Of a DNA stretch of 64,000 nucleotides, positions 33,096 through 41,925 are shown one piece after another. Positions within the stretch are counted from its first letter, which is position 1. Each line of letters starts with the position of its first letter. Made by a program: the position numbers and the translations under genes. The notes under the pieces were generated by a model that saw only the letters and a list, made by a program, of their open reading frames with translations, did no database searches and had not been told where the DNA came from. Origin of the DNA: Oligoflexia bacterium (GTDB lineage: Bacteria > Bdellovibrionota > UBA1018); assembly GCA_031292385.1 (NCBI GenBank), contig JARLHE010000060.1, forward strand, positions 124,001 through 188,000, in the 5' to 3' direction.

Positions 33096-35525
33096 ATGGA
33101 ACGATCCCTCTCACTCATTGTTTCGCTGGTGGTGAGTGTTTTGAGCGTTTGCGGGGGCATCTTGCTTTCGCAGGAGAGCGCCGCGGAAGAAGCGCCGATC
33201 CATGCGTCCGGCGATAAAGAGATCTGGAATCGCGCTTTGAACAAAGTCGAGCTGATCGGACACGCGCAGGTGCATCAGCCGGGCGAGTTGCTCTCGGCTG
33301 ATTATATCGAGCTCGATCAGAATCTTCGCACCGTGGATGCCCACGGCAACTGCATTTATATCGCCAACGATTCGGTCATCTTCGGCGAGGAGATGCACTT
33401 CAATCTGGATACGCGCACGGGAACGGTCATTTCCGGACGCGTCGCCAACGATAAGTTTACGCTCTCGGGCGAGAGAATCAATAAGCTGGGGCCCGGCCGC
33501 TTCCAAACGCATTGGGGCGATTATTCGACTTGTCGCGATTGTTCGCAGAGCTGGACGATTTCCGCTCGCGATGTCGATATGGAAATCGACGGCTACGCGT
33601 ACATGGACGATGTCCGCATCAAGGTGAAAGACGAGTCCGCGCTCTGGATTCCGTATCTGGTCCTTCCCATGAAGACGCGGCGGCAGACCGGCTTTCTTTT
33701 TCCTGAATACACCTTTAGTTCCAATAACGGTTTCATGTTCGTGGAACCCTTTTTCTGGGCGATCAATCCGCACGCGGACATGACCATCGGCCTGGGGCGG
33801 TACACCGGTCGAGGCGATCGAGTCGAGTGGGAAGGCCGCTACGCCTTGACTCCGCGAAGCCAGGGGAAGCTCAATTTCAATTACCTGAACGACCAGGAAT
33901 TCATCAATCCCAACGGCGACGGCCGATATAACCCGTCGGGCAACCCCAACCGGTGGACTCTTCAAGGGGGGCTGACTCACGAGTTCACGCCCAATCTGGA
34001 AGCGAAGGTGAAGCTTTCGGAAGTGAGCGACAATCTTTACCCTTATCGCTTCAATGATTTCGTCGACCAGAACGAGCAGTTCCTGACCTCGAGCGTGAAC
34101 TTCGCCTATTCGAGCTCGGACATCGACGCCAATCTCGGCATCTATCGATTCCGCGATCTGCTCAACATCAATCCCGATCCGCGCCAGTTCGATTCTTCAA
34201 CCGTCCAAGCCTATCCGAGCATCACCGCGACGACTCGCGATCGCTTCCTGTTCCACTCGCCGATCGCCACGGGTTTGAGCGTGGGGCTCACGAACTTCAC
34301 CCGCGAGGACGGTCCGTTCGATTACGACTCGATTGAAGGCAATTACGATATTCCGGCGAGCTTGGGCGGCTCTCCGCCGCCGCCGAACTATCGCCTGGGC
34401 ATCGATCCGATCCGAAAGGCGACCCGTTTTTCGTTCAATCCGTCCCTTTACACCGTGATCGCGCCGGTCGAAGGGGTTTCGATCGTGCCATCGTTCCAGT
34501 ATTTCGGGTATTTTTACGATTTTCACAACGTCGCGGGCGTTCCGAACCTGACGCGCGGTTATGCGCTCGCGCAGCTCGATCTGGTCACGCAATTCGAACG
34601 CATTTACGATACCGAAGATCCGACGGTTCCTCGCCGCAAGCACCTGATTCGCCCGATTCTGACCTACGATTACATTCCAACGGTCCAGGACGATCCGGGG
34701 CATCCCTTCGTCGAGCAGATGGCGTACGCCAATCGAAACAATTTGTTGGGCTACAACTTCGACGATCTGGACATTATCCCGCTCGATACGGTGCAAAGCC
34801 AGTCGACGTATTTCACTCCGCTGGGCAATTCGTTGACCTATGGATTCAAGACGCAGGTCTTGAATCGGCGGGAAACGCTGATGGCCGACGGCAAGCCCAA
34901 TCCGAACGTGCCGGCAACCTACAGCGTGCCGTTCGAGTTGACCGCCACGGACACTTTCAATCTTTACGAATACCGGCAGCAGGTGATCCCCGGGCAAAAA
35001 GAGCCGTTTACGCGCGCCCAGGTCAATTTGCTCACGAACTACAACGATAGGGTGACGACCAATACCCAATATATCTACGACCCGACGCTGCCCGGAATCC
35101 GTAGCGCGATCAATAGCAGCGTGACCTGGATCTGGGAGCGTGCCATGCACCAGCGCATCCTTGCCTTCGACCGCAGCTTGATCTTTTCCTACAACTGGAA
35201 TCAGCTCGGCTATAACGGCTCGGGTTATCACAATTACGGTCAAGGCACTGACGCTGTATCGGTGACGCTCAATTTTTCGCTTTCGGATTATCTTCGTCCG
35301 AGTTTTAGTTATGCTTATGATTTCGAATTCCAGGCGCAAAAGGGCTATACTTTCGCGTTGACGATCCAGAGTCCGTCCCAGTGCTGGGAGATCACCACCG
35401 GGCTTGGCTGGGCGCCCGGCTTCGGACATAGCATCAGCCCGCCGTCGTTCGCGCTGAACTTGGTGGGCACGGGGTTCGAGGGCGTGAACGAGGTGGCCGC
35501 GCCGACCACCGCGGTGGCGCAATAA
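33096..35525 (+). CDS. lptD: LPS-assembly outer membrane protein LptD
   Basis: An 809-residue protein: signal peptide, then an OstA-like jellyroll (NKVELIGHAQVHQPGELLSA, DYIELDQNLRTVDAHGN, FTLSGERINKLGPGRFQ) and a long C-terminal beta-barrel (about 200-800) rich in aromatic alternating strands. The motif LWIPYLVLPMKTRRQTGFLF at the domain junction is typical. Two cysteines in STCRDCSQSW could make a disulfide. LptD with LptE inserts LPS into the outer leaflet. The frame opens upstream at 32988, but the signal peptide sets the start at 33096. Confidence 0.93.
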   Translation: MERSLSLIVSLVVSVLSVCGGILLSQESAAEEAPIHASGDKEIWNRALNKVELIGHAQVHQPGELLSADYIELDQNLRTVDAHGNCIYIANDSVIFGEEMHFNLDTRTGTVISGRVANDKFTLSGERINKLGPGRFQTHWGDYSTCRDCSQSWTISARDVDMEIDGYAYMDDVRIKVKDESALWIPYLVLPMKTRRQTGFLFPEYTFSSNNGFMFVEPFFWAINPHADMTIGLGRYTGRGDRVEWEGRYALTPRSQGKLNFNYLNDQEFINPNGDGRYNPSGNPNRWTLQGGLTHEFTPNLEAKVKLSEVSDNLYPYRFNDFVDQNEQFLTSSVNFAYSSSDIDANLGIYRFRDLLNINPDPRQFDSSTVQAYPSITATTRDRFLFHSPIATGLSVGLTNFTREDGPFDYDSIEGNYDIPASLGGSPPPPNYRLGIDPIRKATRFSFNPSLYTVIAPVEGVSIVPSFQYFGYFYDFHNVAGVPNLTRGYALAQLDLVTQFERIYDTEDPTVPRRKHLIRPILTYDYIPTVQDDPGHPFVEQMAYANRNNLLGYNFDDLDIIPLDTVQSQSTYFTPLGNSLTYGFKTQVLNRRETLMADGKPNPNVPATYSVPFELTATDTFNLYEYRQQVIPGQKEPFTRAQVNLLTNYNDRVTTNTQYIYDPTLPGIRSAINSSVTWIWERAMHQRILAFDRSLIFSYNWNQLGYNGSGYHNYGQGTDAVSVTLNFSLSDYLRPSFSYAYDFEFQAQKGYTFALTIQSPSQCWEITTGLGWAPGFGHSISPPSFALNLVGTGFEGVNEVAAPTTAVAQ

Positions 35526-35555
35526 TTTTTGGACGAAAAGTATCGTAAAATGGAG

Positions 35556-35624
35556 GGTTTCAAAAGCGATCGGTAGGCTCCACGAGCCCGAATGGGCTCG
35601 AAGGACGATCGCGTTTTTGAAACC
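35556..35624. repeat. Palindromic interspersed element, copy 2
   Basis: A 69-nt palindrome matching the copy at 2341: the first 22 and last 20 bases are identical. The inner hairpin is CGAGCCC-GAAT-GGGCTCG, perfect here and partly changed in copy 1. Again an ATG (35592) lies in the loop region and the element ends seven bases before the likely start of the SIS gene. Confidence 0.8.
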
Positions 35625-35630
35625 ATTAAA

Positions 35631-36389
35631 ATGAAAAAGAGCAAAATTTCGATCTACTCCTACGCTGACACCGCTTTGCCACATCTTGGAAAAATCGTCG
35701 CCGCGAACGAGACGGTACTGAAAAAACTGGCCGCGGCGTTGGTCAAAGGGGTTCCTGCGGGGAAGCGACTTCTGGTTTTCGGTAGCGGCCACAGCGCGAT
35801 TTTTCCGATGGAGCTTTATCATCGCGCGGGCGGGGCGGCATTCGTGGTGCCGGTCGTGGCCGAGTACCTGCTTCCGACGGCGGGACCGAGCGTGGTCCGC
35901 GTGCTGGAGCGCACATCGGGCGCGGCGACTCCTGCTTTCAACCGCGTTGCCCCTAAAAAAGGGGAAATGCTGTGGCTGGCTTCCAATTCGGGGATCAACG
36001 CCGCCGTGGTGGAGCTCGCGCTCGAAGCCGGGAAAAGGGGCCTGAAAACCGTCGCGTTCACGAATCTTGCCCACAGCCGCGCGGTGCCATCGCGGCATGC
36101 TTCCGGAAAGCGGCTTTTCGAGGTTTGCGACGAAGTCGTGGATATCGGCGGAGTCAGGGGCGACGCGGCGATTCCGCTCGCGAGCCGCGACAAGGGCACT
36201 GTATCCGCCGGTCCGCTCTCGACGCTCAGCACCGTGCTTTTGGGGAATTCCGTCCTGGTGCTCGCCATGGCCGAGCTCGAGAAAAAGGGCCATCCTTGCG
36301 TTTATACCAGCGTCAATACTCCCGAGGGCGAGACGCGCAATCGCAAGCTCGAGGCAGCCGCGGCCAAGACGGACTTCCTGCTGCGATAA
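35631..36389 (+). CDS. SIS-domain phosphosugar-binding protein
   Basis: A 252-residue SIS-domain protein related to the UPF0309 group: LLVFGSGHSAIFPMEL (GSGHS at 51-55), a second sugar-phosphate region LWLASNSGINAAVVELAL and AFTNLAHSRAVPSRHASGK. Such proteins bind or isomerise phosphosugars. ATG at 35631 is favoured; the frame opens at an ATG inside the palindromic element (35592), which would add 13 residues. The element may control it. Not clearly linked to its neighbours lptD and surE. Confidence 0.83.
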   Translation: MKKSKISIYSYADTALPHLGKIVAANETVLKKLAAALVKGVPAGKRLLVFGSGHSAIFPMELYHRAGGAAFVVPVVAEYLLPTAGPSVVRVLERTSGAATPAFNRVAPKKGEMLWLASNSGINAAVVELALEAGKRGLKTVAFTNLAHSRAVPSRHASGKRLFEVCDEVVDIGGVRGDAAIPLASRDKGTVSAGPLSTLSTVLLGNSVLVLAMAELEKKGHPCVYTSVNTPEGETRNRKLEAAAAKTDFLLR

Positions 36390-36467
36390 GCGCGTTATAA
36401 CGCAGCTGTGTAAAAAACGTCAAAACTTCGTCTTTGATTTGCGCTTTTACGGCGCTTAAAATTTAGA

Positions 36468-37304
36468 ATGATGCGCATTCTAATATCAAATGACGATGGT
36501 GTTCACGCACCCGCTATCAGGGTCCTTGCGCGCGAGCTGGGAAAACTCGGCGAGGTCTGGGTCGTGGCGCCGCTCGAGGAAAAAAGCACGGCCGGTCATT
36601 CCCTGACCCTGCATAAGCCGTTACGCATCATGAGGCTCCCCGCGTTGGGCCCGCGCTTTTACGGGGTCAGCGGTTCGCCGGCGGATTGTATTTACCTGGG
36701 AATCCGGGAAATCATGGGTCAAATGCCGGACCTTGTCGTTTCCGGCATCAACCGCGGCGCTAATCTCGGGCAAGACGTTTATTATTCGGGCACGGTCTCG
36801 GCCGCGCGCGAAGCTTGCATTCTAGGCATTCCGTCTATGGCGGTCAGTCTTGCGATTGATTTCGCGAAAAAACCTTCGAATTCCCCGGTCGATGAGCTCG
36901 CGCACTACGAGTCGGCGGCGAAGCTGGCGCTCGAGGTGCTGCGCAAGGTCGATCCTGACGTAGTGCCCAAGCACACGCTTTTGAATTTGAATGTCCCGGA
37001 CTTGCCGCTGGGCAAAATCCGCGGCGTCAAGCTCGCGCGTCAGGGGTTCCAGATTTACAGCGGCGAGATCCTGCGCCGAAAGGACCATCGGGGAAAAGAT
37101 TATTATTGGGTAGGCGGGAAATGCCGCGGCTTTCGCAAAGAAGACGGCACCGATTGCGCGACCGTTGCCGCGGGTTATGCCGCATTGACGCCGTTGCAGC
37201 TCGACTCGACGGATCAACGCTGCATTTCGGAGCTCACCGCGGCGAGCCGCTCGGGCGATGTGCTGGTTTCTCGTCGAGGTCGGACCCAGAGAGGTCGAAA
37301 ATGA
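36468..37304 (+). CDS. surE: 5'-nucleotidase SurE
   Basis: A 278-residue survival protein E, starting MMRILISNDDGVHAPAI with the metal-binding D9-D10 pair. VVAPLEEKSTAGHSLTL, GSPADCIYLG and VSGINRGANLGQDVYYSGTV (the metal-binding asparagine) are conserved. It dephosphorylates nucleoside monophosphates. The C-terminus is a little longer than usual. It overlaps the M23 lipoprotein gene by 4 nt, preserving the common surE-nlpD order. Confidence 0.95.
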   Translation: MMRILISNDDGVHAPAIRVLARELGKLGEVWVVAPLEEKSTAGHSLTLHKPLRIMRLPALGPRFYGVSGSPADCIYLGIREIMGQMPDLVVSGINRGANLGQDVYYSGTVSAAREACILGIPSMAVSLAIDFAKKPSNSPVDELAHYESAAKLALEVLRKVDPDVVPKHTLLNLNVPDLPLGKIRGVKLARQGFQIYSGEILRRKDHRGKDYYWVGGKCRGFRKEDGTDCATVAAGYAALTPLQLDSTDQRCISELTAASRSGDVLVSRRGRTQRGRK

Positions 37305-37951
37305 AGGGCGGTTTTTTCGCATTCATTCTCTGCGCGCTTGCGATCGCGGCAAACGGTTGCGCGACCGCTCGCTCGGAGCGCAGCGCTCATCGTGGGTTGT
37401 TCAATTGGGGCGCAAGCTCCGTGAGGACGACCGATCTGAGTCGTCGAACGACGTCGCGCGCGCCGTCCACGGTTAACGTCGCCACGGCGAGCAAGCTCAA
37501 GCTTCATTGGCCCCTCAAAAAAGTCCAGGTCACCTCCCGATTCGGGAAGCGTCCGCGCGATTTTCATGAAGGCATTGACCTGAAGGCGCGAAGCGGTACG
37601 CCGGTATACGCGGCGCAAGCGGGCAAGGTTCTTTTCGCCGGTTCCAAAATCCGCGGTTACGGCAAAATGATCGTCATCAAGCATGCCTATGACATCGCGA
37701 CGGTCTACGCCCATAACTCGCGCTTGCTCGTGCGCGCCGGGCAGGCGGTGAGGTTGGGCCAGCAAATCGCGGTTTCCGGAAGCACCGGAAGGTCCACCGG
37801 GCCTCATCTGCATTTCGAGGTGCGGCAAGGGGTCGCGGCGGTCGATCCGGTTGAAATGGTGGGATACGCCAACGTCGCCGAGCGTGACGTGATTCCGGAT
37901 CGACGGCATTCCCGCCGGCACGCGGCTGAACTCGCAAGTACCGATCGCTAG
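37301..37951 (+). CDS. NlpD-like M23 (LytM) lipoprotein
   Basis: A 216-residue lipoprotein, signal ending in AANGC with C20 as the lipidated residue. Residues 70-190 form an M23 domain: H89-x3-D93 in FHEGIDLKARSGTPV and GPHLHFEVR with H169/H171, plus H138. All zinc ligands look present, so unlike E. coli NlpD it may be an active endopeptidase. No LysM is seen. Coupled to surE by an ATGA overlap. Confidence 0.9.
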   Translation: MKGGFFAFILCALAIAANGCATARSERSAHRGLFNWGASSVRTTDLSRRTTSRAPSTVNVATASKLKLHWPLKKVQVTSRFGKRPRDFHEGIDLKARSGTPVYAAQAGKVLFAGSKIRGYGKMIVIKHAYDIATVYAHNSRLLVRAGQAVRLGQQIAVSGSTGRSTGPHLHFEVRQGVAAVDPVEMVGYANVAERDVIPDRRHSRRHAAELASTDR

Positions 37952-37962
37952 TCCTTTATTGG

Positions 37963-38481
37963 CTAGGGTCCGATAAGCGCCGAGATCTTTTTCGTCACAA
38001 TGCGCGCATCCATCACCGGATCGACGCCCTTGTCGATGCTCCTGATTTTGAGCTCCGGGTCAACGATGAACGTCCAGCGTCTCGATAGGCGTATAATCGG
38101 CATTTTCGTGCCGTATAGGCCGATCACTTTTCCGTCGGGGTCGGCCAGAAGGGTGAAGTTCAGATGGTGGGCTTTGTGAAAACTCGCTTGCGCTTCAACC
38201 GTATCGGCGCTGATGCCGTAAACCTCAGCCCCGTGCTTGCGGATCTGCTCGATCGAGTCGCGGTAGGCGCAGGCTTGTTTGGTGCAGCCCGGCGTCTCGG
38301 CCTTCGGATAGAAGTAGAGAACCGTCCACTGACCTTTGCGTAAAGCGAGGTCGAATTTAGCGCCGTCCTGTGTTTTAGCCGTGAAAATCGGCGCCGGATC
38401 TCCAACCTTGAGCTCGTCGGCTTGTGCGCAACTCCAAGAGAGCAGGCAGGCCAGAGCGGCAAAAAATAGTTTTGATTTCAT
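37963..38481 (-). CDS. Exported peroxiredoxin (BCP/PrxQ type)
   Basis: A 172-residue thiol peroxidase with a signal peptide ending SWSCAQA. The active site is TPGCTKQAC, with peroxidatic C66 and resolving C71 five residues apart, typical of PrxQ. The ATG at 38481 has GGAG 6 nt before it; the longer frame to 38592 lies within the SDR gene. Probably periplasmic. Transcribed after the SDR and hydrolase genes. Confidence 0.9.
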   Translation of the reverse strand: MKSKLFFAALACLLSWSCAQADELKVGDPAPIFTAKTQDGAKFDLALRKGQWTVLYFYPKAETPGCTKQACAYRDSIEQIRKHGAEVYGISADTVEAQASFHKAHHLNFTLLADPDGKVIGLYGTKMPIIRLSRRWTFIVDPELKIRSIDKGVDPVMDARIVTKKISALIGP

Positions 38482-38494
38482 GTCGCGCTCCGGC

Positions 38495-39190
38495 TCACCA
38501 AGGCAACTCGTCGCCTTCGAAATCGAAAAACTTCCCGCTTTGTTCGCGCTCGGCGCGCTGGATGACGTTGAGAATGCCGCGCGCTGAATCACGCGGCAGC
38601 ACGGGGGCCTGTGAGCCGCCCATATCGGTTTTCACCCAGCCCGGATGGACCACTAGGGTGATGAGCGAGGGGAAATCCACCGAGAAGCTCTTCATGAACA
38701 TATTGAGCGCGGCCTTCGACATCCGATAGGCGTAGGACCCTCCGCCGGTATTGTCGCCGATGGATCCCATGAGGCTAGTGATATGAACGACTTTGGCCCT
38801 TTTCGATTTCTGAAGAAGCGGCAACAGCGCGCGCGTGACCCGCATCGGGCCGAGTGTGTTGGTCTCTAAGCTTTGCAGGATTTTTTTGAAATCGATGCTC
38901 AAAAAATCGTCATGGTAGTCCAAAAAGGTTCCCGCGCAATTGATGAGGACGTCGATCGCTCCCGACTCGGTCAGCTCCTGGGCCACTCGTTTGACATCGT
39001 CGTCGCGGGTCACGTCGGCCGTGAACGTGCGCAGGCGGTCTACGTACTGTTTTTTGAGCTCGGAGAGCCCGGCGGATTTTTCCGGGTTTCGGGCGATCGC
39101 TGAGACCGAGTGGCCTTCGGCGAGAAGCGCTCGGGTAAGTTCCAAACCAATTCCGCGGCTCGTGCCGGTGACGACGTAATGCTGGGTCAT
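38495..39190 (-). CDS. Short-chain dehydrogenase/reductase
   Basis: A 231-residue SDR with the NAD(P) motif VVTGTSRGIGLEL, NCAG in LINCAGTFLD, the serine in HITSLMGSIG and the Y-x3-K pair in YAYRMSKAALN. The wider group includes C-factor-like proteins, and the substrate is unknown. It overlaps the dienelactone hydrolase gene by 4 nt and sits in a four-gene oxidative or detoxification group. Confidence 0.88.
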   Translation of the reverse strand: MTQHYVVTGTSRGIGLELTRALLAEGHSVSAIARNPEKSAGLSELKKQYVDRLRTFTADVTRDDDVKRVAQELTESGAIDVLINCAGTFLDYHDDFLSIDFKKILQSLETNTLGPMRVTRALLPLLQKSKRAKVVHITSLMGSIGDNTGGGSYAYRMSKAALNMFMKSFSVDFPSLITLVVHPGWVKTDMGGSQAPVLPRDSARGILNVIQRAEREQSGKFFDFEGDELPW

Positions 39191-39915
39191 ATCAGGTTAT
39201 TCCTCAGGAACTGCAACGTGAGTGCCCAGACTTCGCTTGAAGCGTTCGCGCTGTATTGCGGCTTTTCATCACAGAAAAAACCGTGGTCGGCTTCCGAAAA
39301 CACCAGGTTGATATAAGGCTTCTTGGCGGCCTTGAGGGCCTCGGCGATCTTTGAGTGCTGCTCGGCGGGGATGTGCTGATCGAGGCCGCCCCAGACCATG
39401 AGAATCGGGCCATGCTGGTTGCGGGCGAGCGACAGCAAATCGGGCGCGATGCCGCCGCCGTAATAAGAAACCGCGGCTTTCAGCGGGACGGTCGCGTTCG
39501 CGATGTAGGCCGCGCGCCCTCCCATGCAATAACCGATCGCCGCGATTTGTCCGCGCGCGAGAGCTGGTTGCGCCTCAAGCCAGGCGTGGCAGGCCTTGAT
39601 GTCGGCTTGAATGCCTTCGGTCGTGAGTGCCTGGTAGTGGGGCATGACGGAAGCGAAGTCATTATAGGGCCCGACGAAGTTGCGAGCCGAGCGATGAAAT
39701 AACTCAGGCGCGATCGCAAGATAGCCTTCGCGGGCGAAGCGCTCGGTCACGTCTTTGATATGCGAGTTCACGCCGAACGCCTCTTGCAGCACGATGATCC
39801 CCGGCGCGGCCTTCGCGTCTTTCGGGGAGGCGACGTAGAGATTCATTTTCGAGCCGTCGCTGACGGTGATCTCCTGGGTGCGCGTATCGATTTCGATCTG
39901 ACTTGTTTTTGCCAT
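39187..39915 (-). CDS. Dienelactone hydrolase family protein
   Basis: A 242-residue alpha/beta hydrolase with a cysteine nucleophile, C130 in IGYCMGGRAAY, and the later histidine in FSEADHGFFC. GIIVLQEAFGVNSHIKDV is the conserved early segment. Members cleave cyclic esters; substrate here is not clear. Separated by only 3 nt from the OsmC gene, so it is in one operon. Confidence 0.9.
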   Translation of the reverse strand: MAKTSQIEIDTRTQEITVSDGSKMNLYVASPKDAKAAPGIIVLQEAFGVNSHIKDVTERFAREGYLAIAPELFHRSARNFVGPYNDFASVMPHYQALTTEGIQADIKACHAWLEAQPALARGQIAAIGYCMGGRAAYIANATVPLKAAVSYYGGGIAPDLLSLARNQHGPILMVWGGLDQHIPAEQHSKIAEALKAAKKPYINLVFSEADHGFFCDEKPQYSANASSEVWALTLQFLRNNLI

Positions 39916-39918
39916 GGC

Positions 39919-40329
39919 CTAAATTTCCTCGTAAATGAATTCGATGGGCGCCTGGATGTCCGGATGTAAACTCTTGTGCACCGGGCACGCATGCGCCGCG
40001 TGTTCCAGTTTCTTTCGGTAGTCCGCCGCGATCGAGGCCGGGAGCCAGATCTTGACCGGAAGCGCGCCGATTCGTCTTGGCTGCGGGATCATCTCCTTCT
40101 GGACTTCGCCGCGCGCGCCTTGGATGGACACGCCGTCGCGCTCGGCCACGATCGCCATCGTCGTGAGGATGCAGCTCACGAGAGCGGCGCCGACGAGATC
40201 GGTTGGAGAGAAGCGTTCTCCTTTTCCCTGATTGTCTTTGGGCGCGTCGGTCTCGAGCTTCGAGGCGGATGGCCCGTGAACCAGTTCGCAATGAAGATGT
40301 CCTTGATACTCTGCGGTCATTTTTACCAT
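39919..40329 (-). CDS. OsmC/Ohr-family peroxidase
   Basis: A 136-residue OsmC-like protein with the two redox cysteines C53 (LVSCILTTMA) and C115 (HAACPVH region). These reduce organic hydroperoxides. First gene of the operon with the hydrolase, SDR and possibly the peroxiredoxin; the group reads as an oxidative-stress module. Confidence 0.88.
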   Translation of the reverse strand: MVKMTAEYQGHLHCELVHGPSASKLETDAPKDNQGKGERFSPTDLVGAALVSCILTTMAIVAERDGVSIQGARGEVQKEMIPQPRRIGALPVKIWLPASIAADYRKKLEHAAHACPVHKSLHPDIQAPIEFIYEEI

Positions 40330-40340
40330 AGTTCAGGCTC

Positions 40341-41918
40341 CTAAAATCTCTTGAGTCGGCGGATGACGGACCGGGGTTGTTCCAGACCGAATGCCGCGGT
40401 AATGCCGAAATAGGCGATTCCATAGGGGAGCAGGATTGCGGGAATGCCGAGCATGGGATGCCTTGCCCCGAAAGCTCCCAGCAGGATCTTGATACCCCAG
40501 CCCAGGGCGGCCGCGATCAGAGCGCTGACCCAGAGCTGGGTTAGGAAAATAGCGGGTAGCGCGATATGGCGCCCGACGCGGGCGTTGAAGCTGCGACGAA
40601 GCAGGTAAAACTCAACCCAGCCGGAGATCCCCGCCGAGACGGTGAGGCCAGCCGTGCCCCAGCTTGAATCGATTCCCAGAAGCTTCGGCAAACTGAGGCC
40701 GAAAAAGTACCCCAACGCGGTCGTGAGAAAAACGCGGATCAGCGCGAAGCGCAGGGGCGTTCGCGTATCCTTCAGCGAGTAAAATGCCGAGGAGTAGAGC
40801 CGCGCCTGGGTCGTGGCCAAAAGCCCGACAGTTGAGCCCGCGATAACGCCCCAGACGTATTCCGTGCTGCCGCGGTTAAACGCTCCGCCTTGATAAATGC
40901 TACCGACCACCACGTCGCCGAGCGCGAGGAAGGCGACCGCCGAGGGGACGATGAAAAAGGAAATCTGCTTCAACGCCGCGCTCATTCGCTGATGCAGAAG
41001 ATCGGCGATTTCCTGGTGCGTGCCCTTCAGGCTCGACATGGCGGGAAGCTCGGCCGCGGAGACCGACATTCCGAACAAGCTGATGGGCAGCAGATAGAGC
41101 GATTGCGCGTAGGCGAGCGCCGAAACCGCGCCGGCGGGAAGCAGGCTCGCCAGCACGTTATCGACGTAAGCGCTGACCTGGACCGCACCGCGCGCGGTAA
41201 TAACGGGAAGTACGTTTTTAAAAATCTCTTTGAGCGGGCCGGGCTTGCAGGTCAGTCCCCACTTAAGAGCGGGCGCGCATCTGAATACGGTCGGAAGCTG
41301 GATCGCGAACTGCAGCGCCGAGCCCACGAGCACGCCCCAGGCCGTGTGAATCGCCAGCGCGTTCTGTTTGTCGATGCGGCCGAAAATGAAGAGCGCGGCG
41401 ATGAAGGACAGGTTCCAGATGACGGGGGCGGCGTAGGAGAGAAAAAAACGGCGATGACTGTTGAGAATGCCCAAGCACCAGGCGGACATGACCAGAAGCC
41501 CGGTGCCGGGGAAAAAGATCTGCACCAGGTGGATCGTGAGCGCTCGCTTTTCATCGTGAAACCCCGGAGCGATGAAATCGATCATATAGGGGGCGGCGAA
41601 AACGCCGGCCAAGACGATGACCGTATTGATGAGCGCCAAAATCGAGCCTACCGCGCCGGCCACTCGATCGGCCTCGTCGCTTTCGCCGTGAGCGCGCATG
41701 GACGAGTAGACCGGAATGAACGAGGCCGAGAGAATTCCGTCACCCAAAAGGTTTTGCGGGAAGTTTTGGATTTTCAACGCCGCGTAGAACGCGTCGCCCG
41801 CGTCGGAGTTGCCGAAGTAGTGGGCGAAGATCTTTTGCCGGACCAATCCCATGATCCGGCTCAAAAGAATGCCGGCCGCGACTAGATGAGAACCGCTTCG
41901 TGCGGGCTGTTTTTCCAT
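40341..41918 (-). CDS. murJ: Lipid II flippase MurJ
   Basis: A 525-residue membrane protein of about 14 helices from the MviN/MurJ family: ILLSRIMGLVRQKIFAHYFG at the start, GDGILSASFIPVYSSM and GAVSALAYAQSLYLLPISLF. It flips lipid II across the inner membrane. The ATG at 41918 gives a normal N-terminus; a GTG at 41939 would overlap hmgA. Close to hmgA but unrelated in function. Confidence 0.94.
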   Translation of the reverse strand: MEKQPARSGSHLVAAGILLSRIMGLVRQKIFAHYFGNSDAGDAFYAALKIQNFPQNLLGDGILSASFIPVYSSMRAHGESDEADRVAGAVGSILALINTVIVLAGVFAAPYMIDFIAPGFHDEKRALTIHLVQIFFPGTGLLVMSAWCLGILNSHRRFFLSYAAPVIWNLSFIAALFIFGRIDKQNALAIHTAWGVLVGSALQFAIQLPTVFRCAPALKWGLTCKPGPLKEIFKNVLPVITARGAVQVSAYVDNVLASLLPAGAVSALAYAQSLYLLPISLFGMSVSAAELPAMSSLKGTHQEIADLLHQRMSAALKQISFFIVPSAVAFLALGDVVVGSIYQGGAFNRGSTEYVWGVIAGSTVGLLATTQARLYSSAFYSLKDTRTPLRFALIRVFLTTALGYFFGLSLPKLLGIDSSWGTAGLTVSAGISGWVEFYLLRRSFNARVGRHIALPAIFLTQLWVSALIAAALGWGIKILLGAFGARHPMLGIPAILLPYGIAYFGITAAFGLEQPRSVIRRLKRF

Positions 41919-41925
41919 GGGCGAT

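Noticed and set aside
34197..36293. A 698-codon minus-strand open frame opposite lptD and the SIS gene
   Set aside because: It is antisense to two well-supported genes, is rich in His, Arg and Gly without any domain, and has no ribosome site. It is a by-product of GC-rich codon use.
40890..41885. A 331-codon plus-strand frame opposite murJ
   Set aside because: Charged low-complexity shadow of a membrane protein gene.
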